From Acidobacteriota bacterium (GTDB lineage Bacteria > Acidobacteriota > Terriglobia > Versatilivoradales > Versatilivoraceae): DNA of 59,866 bases. The DNA lies in NCBI GenBank assembly GCA_028875575.1, contig JAPPDF010000005.1:1-59866 (forward strand), read 5' to 3'. Both the position numbers and the translations under genes were made by a program. Position 1 is the stretch's first letter, and each line of letters opens with the position of its first letter. The notes beneath the pieces were generated by a model. That model did no database searches and was not told the origin of the DNA. It saw nothing but the letters and a program-made list of their open reading frames with translations. This document shows, piece by piece, positions 51,427 to 59,866 of the stretch.

Positions 51427-52284
51427 CTATTCCTCCGCGACGATGCCGATGGCCGCGGCTGCCGATTCTTCCTCGACCTTGCGCTTGATCTCCATGGCCT
51501 GGTCGTAGTGATCGTCGGCAAGCTTCTGATAGGACACGTACTCCTCGTAGCGGTCGGGCCCGTGCCTCTTCACCAGGGGTTCCAGGGCATTGACGTCTTG
51601 CCCGGCCAGAATGAATTCGTTCTCCGAGGAAGGTTTCTGCTCGATGATCTCGTCAACGATGACCCTGGCCTTTTCCCGATTGAGCAGGTTGATGTAGAAG
51701 TGGGCATTGAAGTAATCGGGATCGTTGACCAGGCACTTCTCCAGATATTCCAGGCCCTCTTCCGACAGTTCCCACCGCTCCTGAGCAGGGCGGGGATTCA
51801 ACTTGTCGTAGGCCATGGTCCAGTTGACGTTCCCGACGCTGTAAAAGGGATCGGCCCCTTCCGGCTCCAGCTCACAGTTCTTCAGGTAGTACTCCTTGGC
51901 CTTCTGGAATTCTCCCATGTTGAAGTAAATGCCGGCAATTCCCTTGACCGAGTAGAGGTTCTCCGGGTCCTTCTCCAGCACGTCCATATAGGCGCCGATG
52001 GCTTCTTCACCGACCCTGATGTTTTCCTCCGACTGGCCGTTGGGGATGTAGAGGGAAGCGTAGGAGGTGGCCAGGTAGATCTGAGCGTTCAGGAACTCCG
52101 GATCCAGCTCGATCGCCTGCTTGAAGCGCTCCACCGCCCTTTCGTACTCGCCTTCCCGGAAAGCCCGAACGCCCTTGTTGAGGCGGTCCCGGGCCTTCAG
52201 CTTGTCAATGACGCCACACCCAACCATCCCAAAGGCCAGAGGCAGCAAGACAAGCCCGGCCATCGCTCTCCTTCGACACTTCAT
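51427..52284 (-). CDS. TPR-repeat lipoprotein
   Basis: The 285-residue protein has a signal peptide with lipobox GMVGC (Cys about 23). Tetratricopeptide repeats follow: NKGVRAFREGEYERAVERFKQAIELDPEF as the first, AIGAYMDVLEKDPENLYSVKGIAGIYFNMG as a middle one, and later GLEYLEKCLVNDPDYFNAHFY. TPR lipoproteins scaffold protein complexes at the envelope. It is the last gene of the tonB-exbB-exbD-exbD operon, with a ribosome site GGAGGAAG upstream of the ATG and a terminator downstream. Its partner is unknown. Confidence 0.87.
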   Translation of the reverse strand: MKCRRRAMAGLVLLPLAFGMVGCGVIDKLKARDRLNKGVRAFREGEYERAVERFKQAIELDPEFLNAQIYLATSYASLYIPNGQSEENIRVGEEAIGAYMDVLEKDPENLYSVKGIAGIYFNMGEFQKAKEYYLKNCELEPEGADPFYSVGNVNWTMAYDKLNPRPAQERWELSEEGLEYLEKCLVNDPDYFNAHFYINLLNREKARVIVDEIIEQKPSSENEFILAGQDVNALEPLVKRHGPDRYEEYVSYQKLADDHYDQAMEIKRKVEEESAAAAIGIVAEE

Positions 52285-52347
52285 CGGCTTCCTCCACAGA
52301 CGGCAAATATCCTGTTTATCGCTTTCGGGAATGACAGCCAGGGGAGA

Positions 52348-52776
52348 TCACTGACCGGACTGGATCTTCTCGGTGATCAATCCGATCTTGTCCACTCCCG
52401 CATTGTGGGCGATGTCGATGACTTCCACCACCGAGTTGAAGAACAGCGACTCGTGACCCTGCACGAACATCGTCCTCTGATTTCGGGTCTTGAAGATATC
52501 GGTGAGCCGCTCCTCCAGATTCCGAAGATCCACATTCTCCTGGTTGATCTTCAATCGCCGCTCGGCGTCAATGGACACCACGATGGTGCGGTTGGACACA
52601 TCCTGGGGAGGGGGGTCCCCCGGAGGAGGCGGCTGGGGGATTTGAGCATCCAGCCCCCTGGGAATCAAGGGCGTGATTACCATAAAGATAATCAGCAGCA
52701 CCAGCAACACGTCGATCAGCGGAGTTACGTTGATGTCGGCTTTAGGACCCGCATCGGCCCCAACTGACATTGCCAT
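52348..52776 (-). CDS. exbD: ExbD/TolR-family protein, second copy
   Basis: This 142-residue protein has a short N-terminus, one helix with the family's Asp (INVTPLIDVLLVLLIIFMVI), a Pro-rich hinge (PQPPPPGDPPP) and a periplasmic domain (RTIVVSIDAERRLKINQENV ... GVDKIGLITEK). It pairs with ExbB to use the proton gradient. The start is the ATG at 52776 with GGGAGG 7 nt upstream. It follows the first exbD by 13 bp. Two different ExbD proteins with one ExbB is a common arrangement in related phyla. Confidence 0.9.
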   Translation of the reverse strand: MAMSVGADAGPKADINVTPLIDVLLVLLIIFMVITPLIPRGLDAQIPQPPPPGDPPPQDVSNRTIVVSIDAERRLKINQENVDLRNLEERLTDIFKTRNQRTMFVQGHESLFFNSVVEVIDIAHNAGVDKIGLITEKIQSGQ

Positions 52777-52789
52777 TTCCAAACCTCCC

Positions 52790-53239
52790 TTAGATACCCG
52801 GTACTTTCTTCTTGTCAACCTTGTCCGTCAGCAATCCGAGCGTATCCACGCCGGCGGACCGGACGGTATCCACCACGTCGACCACTCCTCCATACTTGGC
52901 CCGCCGGTCGCTCTTTACGTAGACGGTCTTGTCCACTTTGGCGGCCAGAAGATCCTGGATGCGTTCGGACAGTCGCTCCACCAGCAACTGGTCCGACCCC
53001 AGGTAAATCTTGCCGTCGCGGGACACCGCCACCACCACGGCGTCGTCCTGGTCGGCTTCCCGCATCTCCCGGGGATTGGTGGCCTTGGCCATGTCCACGC
53101 TCACTCCCTTCTGCAACATGGGGGTGATCACCATGAAGATAATGAGCAGCACCAGCATGATGTCCACCATGGGCGTGACATTGATGTCGGACACCGGGGC
53201 GTTTTTGTCCTTCTTGTCAACATCGACCGACATTGCCAT
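52790..53239 (-). CDS. exbD: ExbD/TolR-family protein, first copy
   Basis: The 149-residue protein has the helix INVTPMVDIMLVLLIIFMVITP with the membrane Asp, and a periplasmic domain (AVVVAVSRDGKIYLGSDQLL ... SAGVDTLGLLTDKVDKKKV). It is clearly related to its neighbour but has a longer linker and lacks the Pro-rich hinge. The ATG at 53239 has GGAG 8 nt upstream. It lies 4 bp after exbB, so it is translated with it. Confidence 0.9.
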   Translation of the reverse strand: MAMSVDVDKKDKNAPVSDINVTPMVDIMLVLLIIFMVITPMLQKGVSVDMAKATNPREMREADQDDAVVVAVSRDGKIYLGSDQLLVERLSERIQDLLAAKVDKTVYVKSDRRAKYGGVVDVVDTVRSAGVDTLGLLTDKVDKKKVPGI

Positions 53240-53243
53240 CAGA

Positions 53244-53951
53244 TTATCTCCGTTTCAGAAAGTAATCGATCAACTCAGAGGCAGAGTTGTCCATCTCGAC
53301 GCCGAAGGCTTCCATCTTGCCATTGAAGTAATTGAACATCCAGATGGCGGGAATCGCCACAAAGAGCCCCAGCGCGGTTGCGATGAGCGCTTCGGAAATT
53401 CCGCCGGCCACCGCGGAAAGACCCGTGGTCTTGGCCGTGGACATCCCCTGGAAGGCGTTGATGATACCCACCACCGTGCCGAACAACCCCACGAAGGGAG
53501 CCGTGCTTCCGATGGTGGCCAGTCCGGGGACACCTCGCTTCAACTCGGCGTTGGTGATGGCGGTAGCTCGATCCAGGGCGCGCTTGGAAGCTTCAATGGT
53601 TTCCGTCGAAGTCGTGCTCCCCGACGATTGATACTCCTGCAATCCGGCGATCACCACTTTTGCCAGATGGCTCTTCTGGTTCTGCTCGGACACGTCGATG
53701 GCTTCGCCGATCTTGCCTTCCTGCAGACAGCCGGCAACCAGCGGAGCAAACTCGCGAGACTGCTTGCGGGCCGCGTTGAAGGCCAGATACCGGTCAATCA
53801 TGACCCCGATCGACCAGGCCGACATGATGGCCAGAATGATCAGGGTCGCCTTGGCCGTCGGGCCGGAAGCGTTCCACATATCCATGAAGGAAAAGCCCAC
53901 TTCACCCTGAAGCAGGGATACCGCCAACAAGTTCAAAGGAACGGACATCAT
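53244..53951 (-). CDS. exbB: ExbB/TolQ/MotA proton channel protein
   Basis: This 235-residue protein has three helices: AKATLIILAIMSAWSIGVMI, then GVPGLATIGSTAPFVGLFGTVVGIINAF (signature) and ALIATALGLFVAIPAIWMFNYF. It forms the pentameric stator that, with the two ExbD proteins, powers TonB. The first of two tandem ATGs, at 53951, is preceded by GGAGG about 11 nt upstream. It lies 55 bp after tonB. Its loop is larger and its sequence different from the HmuU-like channel at 40143-40790. Confidence 0.92.
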   Translation of the reverse strand: MMSVPLNLLAVSLLQGEVGFSFMDMWNASGPTAKATLIILAIMSAWSIGVMIDRYLAFNAARKQSREFAPLVAGCLQEGKIGEAIDVSEQNQKSHLAKVVIAGLQEYQSSGSTTSTETIEASKRALDRATAITNAELKRGVPGLATIGSTAPFVGLFGTVVGIINAFQGMSTAKTTGLSAVAGGISEALIATALGLFVAIPAIWMFNYFNGKMEAFGVEMDNSASELIDYFLKRR

Positions 53952-54006
53952 GGGATTGCTACCTCCTCGGTTCTCTCAGAATTTGGATCTTGCCGATGGG
54001 CAAAGG

Positions 54007-54771
54007 TCACCCTCTCAAGTTGAAGTTCACCGTAATGCGGGTGATGACTTCAACCGGCACGCCATTCAGCACGGTCGGCTTGTAGCGCCACTGCTTGACA
54101 GCGTTCAGCGCCGACTGAATCAACAGCGGGTGTCCCTTGACAACCCGCAAATTTTCCACGGAACCCTGCTTGCTGATGATCGCCTCCAGAATGACCGTGC
54201 CCTGGATGCGAGCCTGCTTGGCCAGTGCCGGGTAGCGCGGGCGCACCTGACGGATCAGGTTGGCGCGTTGCACGTTGCCACCCACCCGAATGCGTTGGGG
54301 AGGTTTGGGCGGAGGCGGCGGGGGGGGCGGGGGCGGGGGCGCCAGAGAAGTTGGAGCGCCGCCGATTACACCACCGACCACGCCTCCAAGGACACCGCCC
54401 GGAACCCCTCCGGGAACTCCGCCGACCACACCCGCAACCATGGCTTCGGGAGCGGGTCCCTCATCCACGACCATGAGGATGTCCTGGGGAATTTCCACCG
54501 GAGCGGTGAAGTCGGTCGTCGGGGTTGTCCTGACGACTCGCCGGACGGCTTCCGAGGGCGGAGGCGGCGGGGGCGGCGGGGGCGGGGGTGGCGGGGGCGC
54601 CACCAGAAAAGTGAGCTGTGTACCGACCCCTCCCAGGGTTTCAGGAAAAAGCATCGGCAGGATGATCGCGAACACAATCAGCACCACGTGAAAAACCACC
54701 GAAACGGTGAGGACAACAGACTTTTTCTTGGTTGTGCCGGATTCCTGCGCATCGGTCAACTGTTCAAACAT
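54007..54771 (-). CDS. tonB: TonB-family protein with two polyproline spacers
   Basis: The 254-residue protein has a cytoplasmic N-terminus, one transmembrane helix (VVLTVSVVFHVVLIVFAIIL), a run of about 14 prolines, and a Gly/Val-rich segment (GVVGGVPGGVPGGVLGG). A second run of about 11 prolines precedes the TonB C-terminal domain (RPRYPALAKQARIQGTVILEA, ALNAVKQWRYKPTVLNGVPVEV). It transmits energy from ExbBD to outer-membrane receptors. The ATG at 54771 has GGGAGG 7 nt upstream. It is first in the operon. Its repetitive DNA makes sequencing error likely, but the frame is intact. Confidence 0.92.
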   Translation of the reverse strand: MFEQLTDAQESGTTKKKSVVLTVSVVFHVVLIVFAIILPMLFPETLGGVGTQLTFLVAPPPPPPPPPPPPPPSEAVRRVVRTTPTTDFTAPVEIPQDILMVVDEGPAPEAMVAGVVGGVPGGVPGGVLGGVVGGVIGGAPTSLAPPPPPPPPPPPKPPQRIRVGGNVQRANLIRQVRPRYPALAKQARIQGTVILEAIISKQGSVENLRVVKGHPLLIQSALNAVKQWRYKPTVLNGVPVEVITRITVNFNLRG

Positions 54772-54946
54772 GGTTGAACCTCCCTTCCCAAGTCGAACCG
54801 GCGATGCCGGAAAACCTTTCCCGACTTGAGATCGACTTCCAACGACGAAGAAAGAGGATAATGCCTCCGCGTAACGATACCGCAATTGGGTGGATTGAAG
54901 TCAAGACTCTAACACAAAAAAACAGGCTGGTCCATTGCAACGAAAT

Positions 54947-56152
54947 TCAAGCCCTGGCAGGCCGGGCCACCGCCTTTCTCCGGGTCCGAAAATCATACCA
55001 GATAACCAGCAGCTGACTGGCCACTCCGATGGAGGAATAGGTTCCCACGGCAACCCCGACCACCAGGCAGAAAGCGAAGCCGTTGATCACCTGGCCCCCG
55101 AAATAATAGAGCGAGAGCACGGTAAGAAAAGTGGAGCCTGAAGTCAACAGCGTGCGGCTCAGCGTCTGATTGATGCTCCGATTGACAATCGAGGAAATCG
55201 ACTCGCGCCGGCGCAGCCTCAGATTCTCCCTGATTCTATCAAAGACCACAATGGTATCGTTCATGGAATAACCGACCAGGGTCAACAGGGCCGCTACCAC
55301 CGGTATGGAAAGCTCGCGATCGGCAGCCGAAAAGAATCCCAGGGTGATGATGACGTCGTGGAAGACCGCCACAACGGCCGCCGCCCCGTAGACGGTGCCC
55401 TTGAACCTGAAGGCGATATAAACCAGCATTCCCAGCAAGGCATAGAGAGTGGCGTTGATGGCCTGGCGCTGCAGCCTGCGCCCCACCTTGGGACCGACGA
55501 ACTCCGTCTGGAACACCGCGAAATCGCCCAGATAGGCCTGCTCCCGCACGGCGGCCAGCAAGGAGCGGCTCATTCCTTCCACCGATTCCAGATCCTGAAA
55601 GGCACTGATGATTCCCCCGTTCCGGGCCCGGTAGTCGGTCACTGCCCGCGCCAGTTCTCCGGGAGTCTTGAATGCCGGGCTCTCGTCGGACTCGAGCAGA
55701 GAGGTGAGCCCGGCAACACCGCTCAGGCGACCTTCCAGTTCATCGGGCGCCGCGTTGTTGAGGTCGATCTTGCCCTCCTGCCCCGCAGACGATCCAAACG
55801 TGCTTTGCAGCCCCTCGAGAATGAGCACCCGCCCGGCATCGGTGTCGGGCCCCACCTCGCCCTCTCGCTGACCCAGGCCGATGATGACCTCGTTCCTTTC
55901 CGGGACGTCGTAGCGCTGGATGGTGCTGCCGCTCAAGCCCTGTTCGGAGAGAGCCGACCGAATCCTGCCCAGGTCGGGGGAATCCTTGAACTTGACGTAG
56001 ACGAGGGTGCCGCCGCGAAAATCGATTCCGTAGCGGGGGCCGCCCTTGAGATAGAGGGTGGTCAGGCTGGCCGCGATCAGCAGCACGGACAGGCTCAACC
56101 AGAGCCGTTTCCGACCGATCCAGTCAACGTTGACGTCTTTCAGCAACTGCAT
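54947..56152 (-). CDS. secF: Protein translocase subunit SecF with inserted helix-hairpin-helix-like segment
   Basis: The 401-residue protein has six transmembrane helices and the SecF marks YGIDFRGGTLVYVKF, FVGPKVGRRLQRQAINATL, AVFHDVIITLGFF and GYSMNDTIVVFDRIRENL. SecDF pulls exported chains through SecYEG using the proton gradient. Between the first helix and the second is an unusual insertion (about residues 125-205) beginning GKIDLNNAAPDELEGRLSGV and ending FQDLESVEGMSRSLLAAV, which looks like paired helix-hairpin-helix units as in ComEA-type proteins. It is the last gene of the tgt-yajC-secD-secF run, 215 bp after secD. Confidence 0.92.
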   Translation of the reverse strand: MQLLKDVNVDWIGRKRLWLSLSVLLIAASLTTLYLKGGPRYGIDFRGGTLVYVKFKDSPDLGRIRSALSEQGLSGSTIQRYDVPERNEVIIGLGQREGEVGPDTDAGRVLILEGLQSTFGSSAGQEGKIDLNNAAPDELEGRLSGVAGLTSLLESDESPAFKTPGELARAVTDYRARNGGIISAFQDLESVEGMSRSLLAAVREQAYLGDFAVFQTEFVGPKVGRRLQRQAINATLYALLGMLVYIAFRFKGTVYGAAAVVAVFHDVIITLGFFSAADRELSIPVVAALLTLVGYSMNDTIVVFDRIRENLRLRRRESISSIVNRSINQTLSRTLLTSGSTFLTVLSLYYFGGQVINGFAFCLVVGVAVGTYSSIGVASQLLVIWYDFRTRRKAVARPARA

Positions 56153-56367
56153 GGGTTACGTTTTCTCCCGGAGTCCGGGGGACTCGAACGCTATTGCCGT
56201 CTTTCCATTGGACACCCTGCTTCCCCTCAATGTTCCCGAAAGATTGGACCGGTGCCGTCTTCGTCGTCGCTCCTCCTCGCAATGAATGAGCATTGGCTCG
56301 TCCTCGCTCCTGGAATCCGACGCCGTTGCGCTCCGAAAGATGACAACCCTATTTCTGGGACAGAACA

Positions 56368-57975
56368 CTAGATGCTGAGGCTCGCCCTCCGGCGGCGGCT
56401 CAGGATGAACTCGAAGATGAATCGAGAGACAAAGATCGCGGTAAACAGATTGGCCAGCAGGCCCCAGAAGAGGACCACGGCAAAGCCCTTCACCGGACCG
56501 GTCCCGAACAGGAACAGGAACAAGACGGCGACCACCGTGGTCACGTTGGCGTCCACGATGGTGAGGATGGCCTTGCTGAAGCCCGTGCCGACCGATGAGA
56601 CCACGGTCTTTCCGGCCCACATCTCCTCCTTTATGCGCTCGAAGATCAGCACATTGGAGTCCACGGCCATGCCTATCAACAGCACCACTCCCGCGATTCC
56701 GGGGAGCGTCAGGGTGGCCGAGATGTAGACCATGGCCGCCAGCAGAATGACCAGGTTGAGGAGAAGCGCGTTAATGGCGATAAAACCGGAGAGGCGGTAG
56801 TAGGTCACCATGAACAGGGCCACCCCGAACAACCCGATCAGGGAGGCCATGATTCCCTGCCGAATGGAGTCGACCCCCAGGGAAGCGCCCACGGTGCGCT
56901 CCTCCATGTAGTCCATGGAGGCCGGCAGTGCGCCCGACCGCAGCACCAGCGCCAGGTCGTTGGCCTCCTGGCTGGTAAAACTCCCGGTGATCTCGCCCGA
57001 ATCGCTGATTCTGTCCTGGATGACGGGCGCCGATTGCACCCGGCCGTCGAGCACGATCGCCAGATGCTTCCCGATGTTCTCGGAAGTAACTCTCTCGAAA
57101 CGCCGGGCGCCGTCGTTGGTCAGACTGAAGCCCACCGCGGGGCGGCCGAACTGGTCGTTCTGGGGGCGGGCCATGCGCAGGTCTCTCCCGGTGATGGCCG
57201 CCGATCTGTTGGCGACATACCAGGACTGGGTGGCCTGGGAGCCGTCTCGGAACTGGGGAACCCCCTGAAGCAGCTCCTTGCCTGCGGGGATGACGCCGTT
57301 GTACTGCTCCAGGGCCGCGGCCCGCGAGGGATAAATGTCCTGCGGCTCCACGATCTTCAGCTCGAGCAGGGCGGTGGACTTGATGATTTCGCGCACCCGC
57401 ACCGAGTCGTCCACCCCTGGAAGCTGAACCAGGATCTGATACTCGGTAACGGGGCCGTGGTTCTGGATGACCGGCTCGGTGACCCCCAACTCGTCCACCC
57501 GGTTGCGAATTCTCTGGATCGCTTCCTGCACGGCGCTTTGCCGGATCTGGCCCTCCACCTCCGGCCGCAGGCTCAGCAGGAAGGAATCGGACGAGCCGGC
57601 CAGATTGCTGCGTAGCCAGGCCGGATACCCCTCGTCAATCAAGGCTCGCCCATCGACCAGGCGATCCGGATCGAGCTCCAGAATATCGATATGGGTGGCG
57701 TCCCTGCGCCGGATCTCACCGAAAGAGATCTCCTGCTCGCGAAAGCTCCGCTTGATCCGCTCCACCGACTGGTCGGTCTCTATGGTGAGCGCGTCCCCGG
57801 TGTTGACCTGCAGAATCAGGTGCATCCCGCCCCGGAGATCGAGACCCAGTCGGATTCGGTCGCTCAGGTTCTGCAGCAGGGCCTCCCCGCTGCCGGGCAA
57901 CCCGATAATGCCCACCACGCACAGCACGACCACGGTCAATATGGCAAAGAATCTCCACCGAAGCTTTCTGGGCAT
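56368..57975 (-). CDS. secD: Protein translocase subunit SecD
   Basis: The 535-residue protein has a first helix (FFAILTVVVLCVVGIIGL), LGLDLRGGMHLILQV, the large periplasmic P1 domain (AVQEAIQRIRNRVDELGVTEPVIQ ... LVQLPGV), then five helices with GMAVDSNVLIFERIKEEM and GPVKGFAVVLFWGLLANLFTAIFVSR. Length and motifs are normal. It works with SecF and YajC. The ATG at 57975 lies 43 bp after yajC. Confidence 0.94.
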   Translation of the reverse strand: MPRKLRWRFFAILTVVVLCVVGIIGLPGSGEALLQNLSDRIRLGLDLRGGMHLILQVNTGDALTIETDQSVERIKRSFREQEISFGEIRRRDATHIDILELDPDRLVDGRALIDEGYPAWLRSNLAGSSDSFLLSLRPEVEGQIRQSAVQEAIQRIRNRVDELGVTEPVIQNHGPVTEYQILVQLPGVDDSVRVREIIKSTALLELKIVEPQDIYPSRAAALEQYNGVIPAGKELLQGVPQFRDGSQATQSWYVANRSAAITGRDLRMARPQNDQFGRPAVGFSLTNDGARRFERVTSENIGKHLAIVLDGRVQSAPVIQDRISDSGEITGSFTSQEANDLALVLRSGALPASMDYMEERTVGASLGVDSIRQGIMASLIGLFGVALFMVTYYRLSGFIAINALLLNLVILLAAMVYISATLTLPGIAGVVLLIGMAVDSNVLIFERIKEEMWAGKTVVSSVGTGFSKAILTIVDANVTTVVAVLFLFLFGTGPVKGFAVVLFWGLLANLFTAIFVSRFIFEFILSRRRRASLSI

Positions 57976-58018
57976 GATTTCCCGACCCGCGAAAGATTAA
58001 CGAGCGAACGAAGGACGC

Positions 58019-58321
58019 TCACTCATCTTCCGTCTGTTTGGCGACAATGGCGTTTCTGGAGATTTCAATCTTGACCTGATCGGCGACGCGGAGGTGAACC
58101 CGGTCTTCCTTCATGCCGGCGACAATACCATAGATCCCACCCGAAGTAATGACCTTGTCGCCGTTTCGCAGGTTCTTCAACATCTCCTGCAGGGCCTTCT
58201 GCCGCTTTCGCTGGGGGCGAAAAACGATGAAGTAGAAAATGAGGAAAATGGCGACGATGGGCAGCAGCGCCCCAATGGTGCTCCCTTGCCCATTGGCGGC
58301 CAGAAGGGCCAAAGTTGACAT
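58019..58321 (-). CDS. yajC: Preprotein translocase accessory protein YajC
   Basis: This 100-residue protein has one N-terminal helix (ALLPIVAIFLIFYFIVFRPQRKRQK, with the typical RPQ(R/K)KR end) and a small cytoplasmic domain (LKNLRNGDKVITSGGIYGIV). It is the standard partner of SecDF. It lies between tgt and secD, the common gene order. Confidence 0.94.
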   Translation of the reverse strand: MSTLALLAANGQGSTIGALLPIVAIFLIFYFIVFRPQRKRQKALQEMLKNLRNGDKVITSGGIYGIVAGMKEDRVHLRVADQVKIEISRNAIVAKQTEDE

Positions 58322-58495
58322 GGATGCGACTCCAAAGGTTTCAGGGGATTTGCCGACTCGAGAAGGGTGACGTCAGTGGTGAAATCCGCCGGGCAGCCTG
58401 CGGTCGAAGGATCCCCGAACGGCTCCGCTCGGAAGCGTTCTCCAGCATGAACCGCGTTGCCGGGGACCGCGGGGCTTGTTCCGGGAGCCGACCCG

Positions 58496-59623
58496 TCAAC
58501 CGGCACCTTTCCGGTCGGCACGTTCCAGCATGTACTCCCGCAGTCTGAAGGACGCGATAGCATCCCTGATCTCCCTCATGCTGTCAAGATAAAAGTAGAG
58601 GTTGTGGTAGGTGTTGAGCACTGCCGAGAGCGCCTCGTTGGACTGATACAGATGCCTGAGATAGGCTCGACTGTAGCGCTTGCAGACCATGCATCCGCAG
58701 CCCTCGTCGATGGGCCTCTCATCGGCCGCGTAGCGGGCGTGCTTGATCACCAGGTGGCCTCCCCGGGTGAACAGCCAGCCGTTGCGTCCATTGCGGGTGG
58801 GCAGCACGCAGTCGAACATGTCCACTCCCAGGGCCACGCATTCCACCAGGTCCCTTGGCGTGCCCACTCCCATGAGATAACGCGGCCTTCCTTCGGGCAG
58901 GTCCTCCGAGGACTGCTCCACCGCTTCCAGCATGGCTCCCCGGGGCTCTCCCACCGACAGCCCGCCCAAGGCAAATCCCGGGAAGTCCATCTCGACCAGC
59001 CGCCGGATGCACTCTCGCCGCAGTCCCAGGTGAGTCCCTCCCTGGCCGATACCGAACAGCCACTGGCCGTGGGGATGAGAGTCCTCCCGCGGCCGGCCCG
59101 CGGCCCGCTTGGACCGCTGCGCCCAGCGCAGGGTGCGTTCCATCGATTCCCGGGCCGCTTTTGCCTCCAGCGGATAGGCGGGGCATTCGTCGAATGCCAT
59201 CATGATGTCGGCTCCCAGAACCCTCTGGATCTCCACCGACTTCTCCGGGGAGACGAAATGAGCCGAACCATCCAGATGGGAGCGAAAGGAAACCCCCTCT
59301 TCTTCAATGGTGCGCAGGCGGCTTTGGCTGAAGATCTGGAACCCGCCGCTGTCGGTCAGGAGCGGCCGATTCCAGGACATGAAGCGGTGCAAGCCCCCCA
59401 GACGTCCAATCAGCTCGTGGCCGGGCCGCAGGTAGAGATGATAGGTGTTCCCCAGGACCACCTCGGCGCCCAGCTCTTCCAACTGATCCTGGGTAATGGC
59501 CTTGACGGTGCCGGCGGTGCCCACCGGCATGAAGACCGGCGTATGGATCTCACCGTGGTCGGTAACGATCTTGCCCAGTCGAGCCCGGGTAGATGAATCC
59601 CGGGCCAGCAGCTTGAATTCCAT
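58496..59623 (-). CDS. tgt: Queuine/preQ1 tRNA-ribosyltransferase
   Basis: The 375-residue TIM-barrel enzyme exchanges guanine-34 in GUN tRNAs for preQ1. Motifs seen are LLTDSGGFQIFS (catalytic Asp of base recognition), GIGQGGTHLGLR, FALGGLSVGEP, GVDMFDCVLPTRNGRNG (nucleophile Asp) and the zinc ligands CGCMVCKRYSRAYLRHL. The ATG at 59623 begins MEFKLLARDSSTRARLG, the usual N-terminus; the longer frame to 59698 is repeat-derived. It leads the yajC-secD-secF run. Confidence 0.94.
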   Translation of the reverse strand: MEFKLLARDSSTRARLGKIVTDHGEIHTPVFMPVGTAGTVKAITQDQLEELGAEVVLGNTYHLYLRPGHELIGRLGGLHRFMSWNRPLLTDSGGFQIFSQSRLRTIEEEGVSFRSHLDGSAHFVSPEKSVEIQRVLGADIMMAFDECPAYPLEAKAARESMERTLRWAQRSKRAAGRPREDSHPHGQWLFGIGQGGTHLGLRRECIRRLVEMDFPGFALGGLSVGEPRGAMLEAVEQSSEDLPEGRPRYLMGVGTPRDLVECVALGVDMFDCVLPTRNGRNGWLFTRGGHLVIKHARYAADERPIDEGCGCMVCKRYSRAYLRHLYQSNEALSAVLNTYHNLYFYLDSMREIRDAIASFRLREYMLERADRKGAG

Positions 59624-59711
59624 GATTGGATTGTAGGGATTGTAGTTTGTGGACTTGGGGACAACCAGTGTTCCCGATCCGCCTGGGTGAGGCGGCATTT
59701 AGGCGGCTCGG

Positions 59712-59866
59712 CGTTACCCCCCCACCGCATCAGCCTTCGCCATCCGGCTCGGCTTCTGCGACTCCCCCTCCAGGGGGGAGTGATAGAGTTCTACTGGAAG
59801 CCTTGTGCTGACCTCAATCACTCCCCCCTGGAGGGGGACTCCCCACCATTTGTCAAGAGGTGGAAA
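59712..59866 (+). repeat. Dispersed repeat family B at the window end
   Basis: ACCCCCCCACCGCATCAGCC and GGCTCGGCTTCTGCGACTCC repeat the left arm seen at 1-72 and 19270-19345. A second C-run/G-run palindrome lies at 59820-59845. The same family lies at both window ends. There is no gene after 59623. Confidence 0.7.

Noticed and set aside
56153-56367. tRNA-like phrase (GGGGGACTCGAAC) in the secD-secF gap
   Set aside because: It does not form a T-arm or cloverleaf on either strand.

Overview
The window is a GC-rich chromosomal segment from a Gram-negative bacterium, most likely an Acidobacteriota member (inference). Supporting signs are a TonB-ExbB-ExbD-ExbD operon, Sec signal peptides and lipoproteins, the tgt-yajC-secD-secF order, a PQQ alcohol dehydrogenase beside a cytochrome with a CX4CH haem site, and long intergenic gaps filled with several families of dispersed repeats. 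No rRNA, recognisable tRNA, transposase or CRISPR array was seen.

Layout. 0.2-9.8 kb: one giant secreted protein of eight leucine-rich-repeat plus Calx-beta-like modules. 10.2-12.6 kb: OsmC-like protein and a double metallo-beta-lactamase-fold protein. 13.1-20.6 kb: a complete Mg-chelatase-type set on the minus strand (BchI, BchD, BchH), in which BchH is cut into two genes and the C-terminal half is encoded before the N-terminal half. 20.8-21.4 kb: RelE/HigA-like toxin-antitoxin pair with a palindromic operator. 21.6-28.7 kb: amidohydrolase, lipoprotein phosphodiesterase-like enzyme, left-handed beta-helix acyltransferase, a chorismate-lyase-like/Rid-like pair and a DegP protease. 28.9-29.8 kb: large inverted repeat. 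30-37.6 kb: aspartokinase, dihaem cytochrome c, PQQ dehydrogenase, TauE-like permease, OmpA-like protein, methyltransferase and macro-domain protein.

37.7-46.6 kb looks like a mobile or recombined island. Two direct repeats of about 440-460 bp, each carrying a small membrane coiled-coil gene, bracket about 8 kb. Inside are an exported, membrane-anchored CobN-type chelatase and, converging on it, a three-gene operon: multi-pass membrane protein, ExbB/TolQ-like channel and DUF2149 (ExbD-like) protein. This gene set matches the hmuSTUV part of the Bacteroidota haem-uptake loci, where HmuS is a CobN-like haem dechelatase. Here it lacks the haemophore and outer-membrane receptor. I regard it as the most interesting system in the window: a possible periplasmic tetrapyrrole chelatase or dechelatase driven by proton-motive force.

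46.9-51.3 kb: NamZ-type muramidase, hypoxanthine phosphoribosyltransferase, a degenerate RpiB-like protein, TatA, bacilliredoxin and ClpS. 51.4-54.8 kb: TonB-ExbB-ExbD-ExbD-TPR lipoprotein operon, a plausible energiser for outer-membrane uptake. 54.9-59.6 kb: tgt-yajC-secD-secF, with SecF carrying an inserted helix-hairpin-helix-like segment. Both window ends are copies of the same intergenic repeat family.
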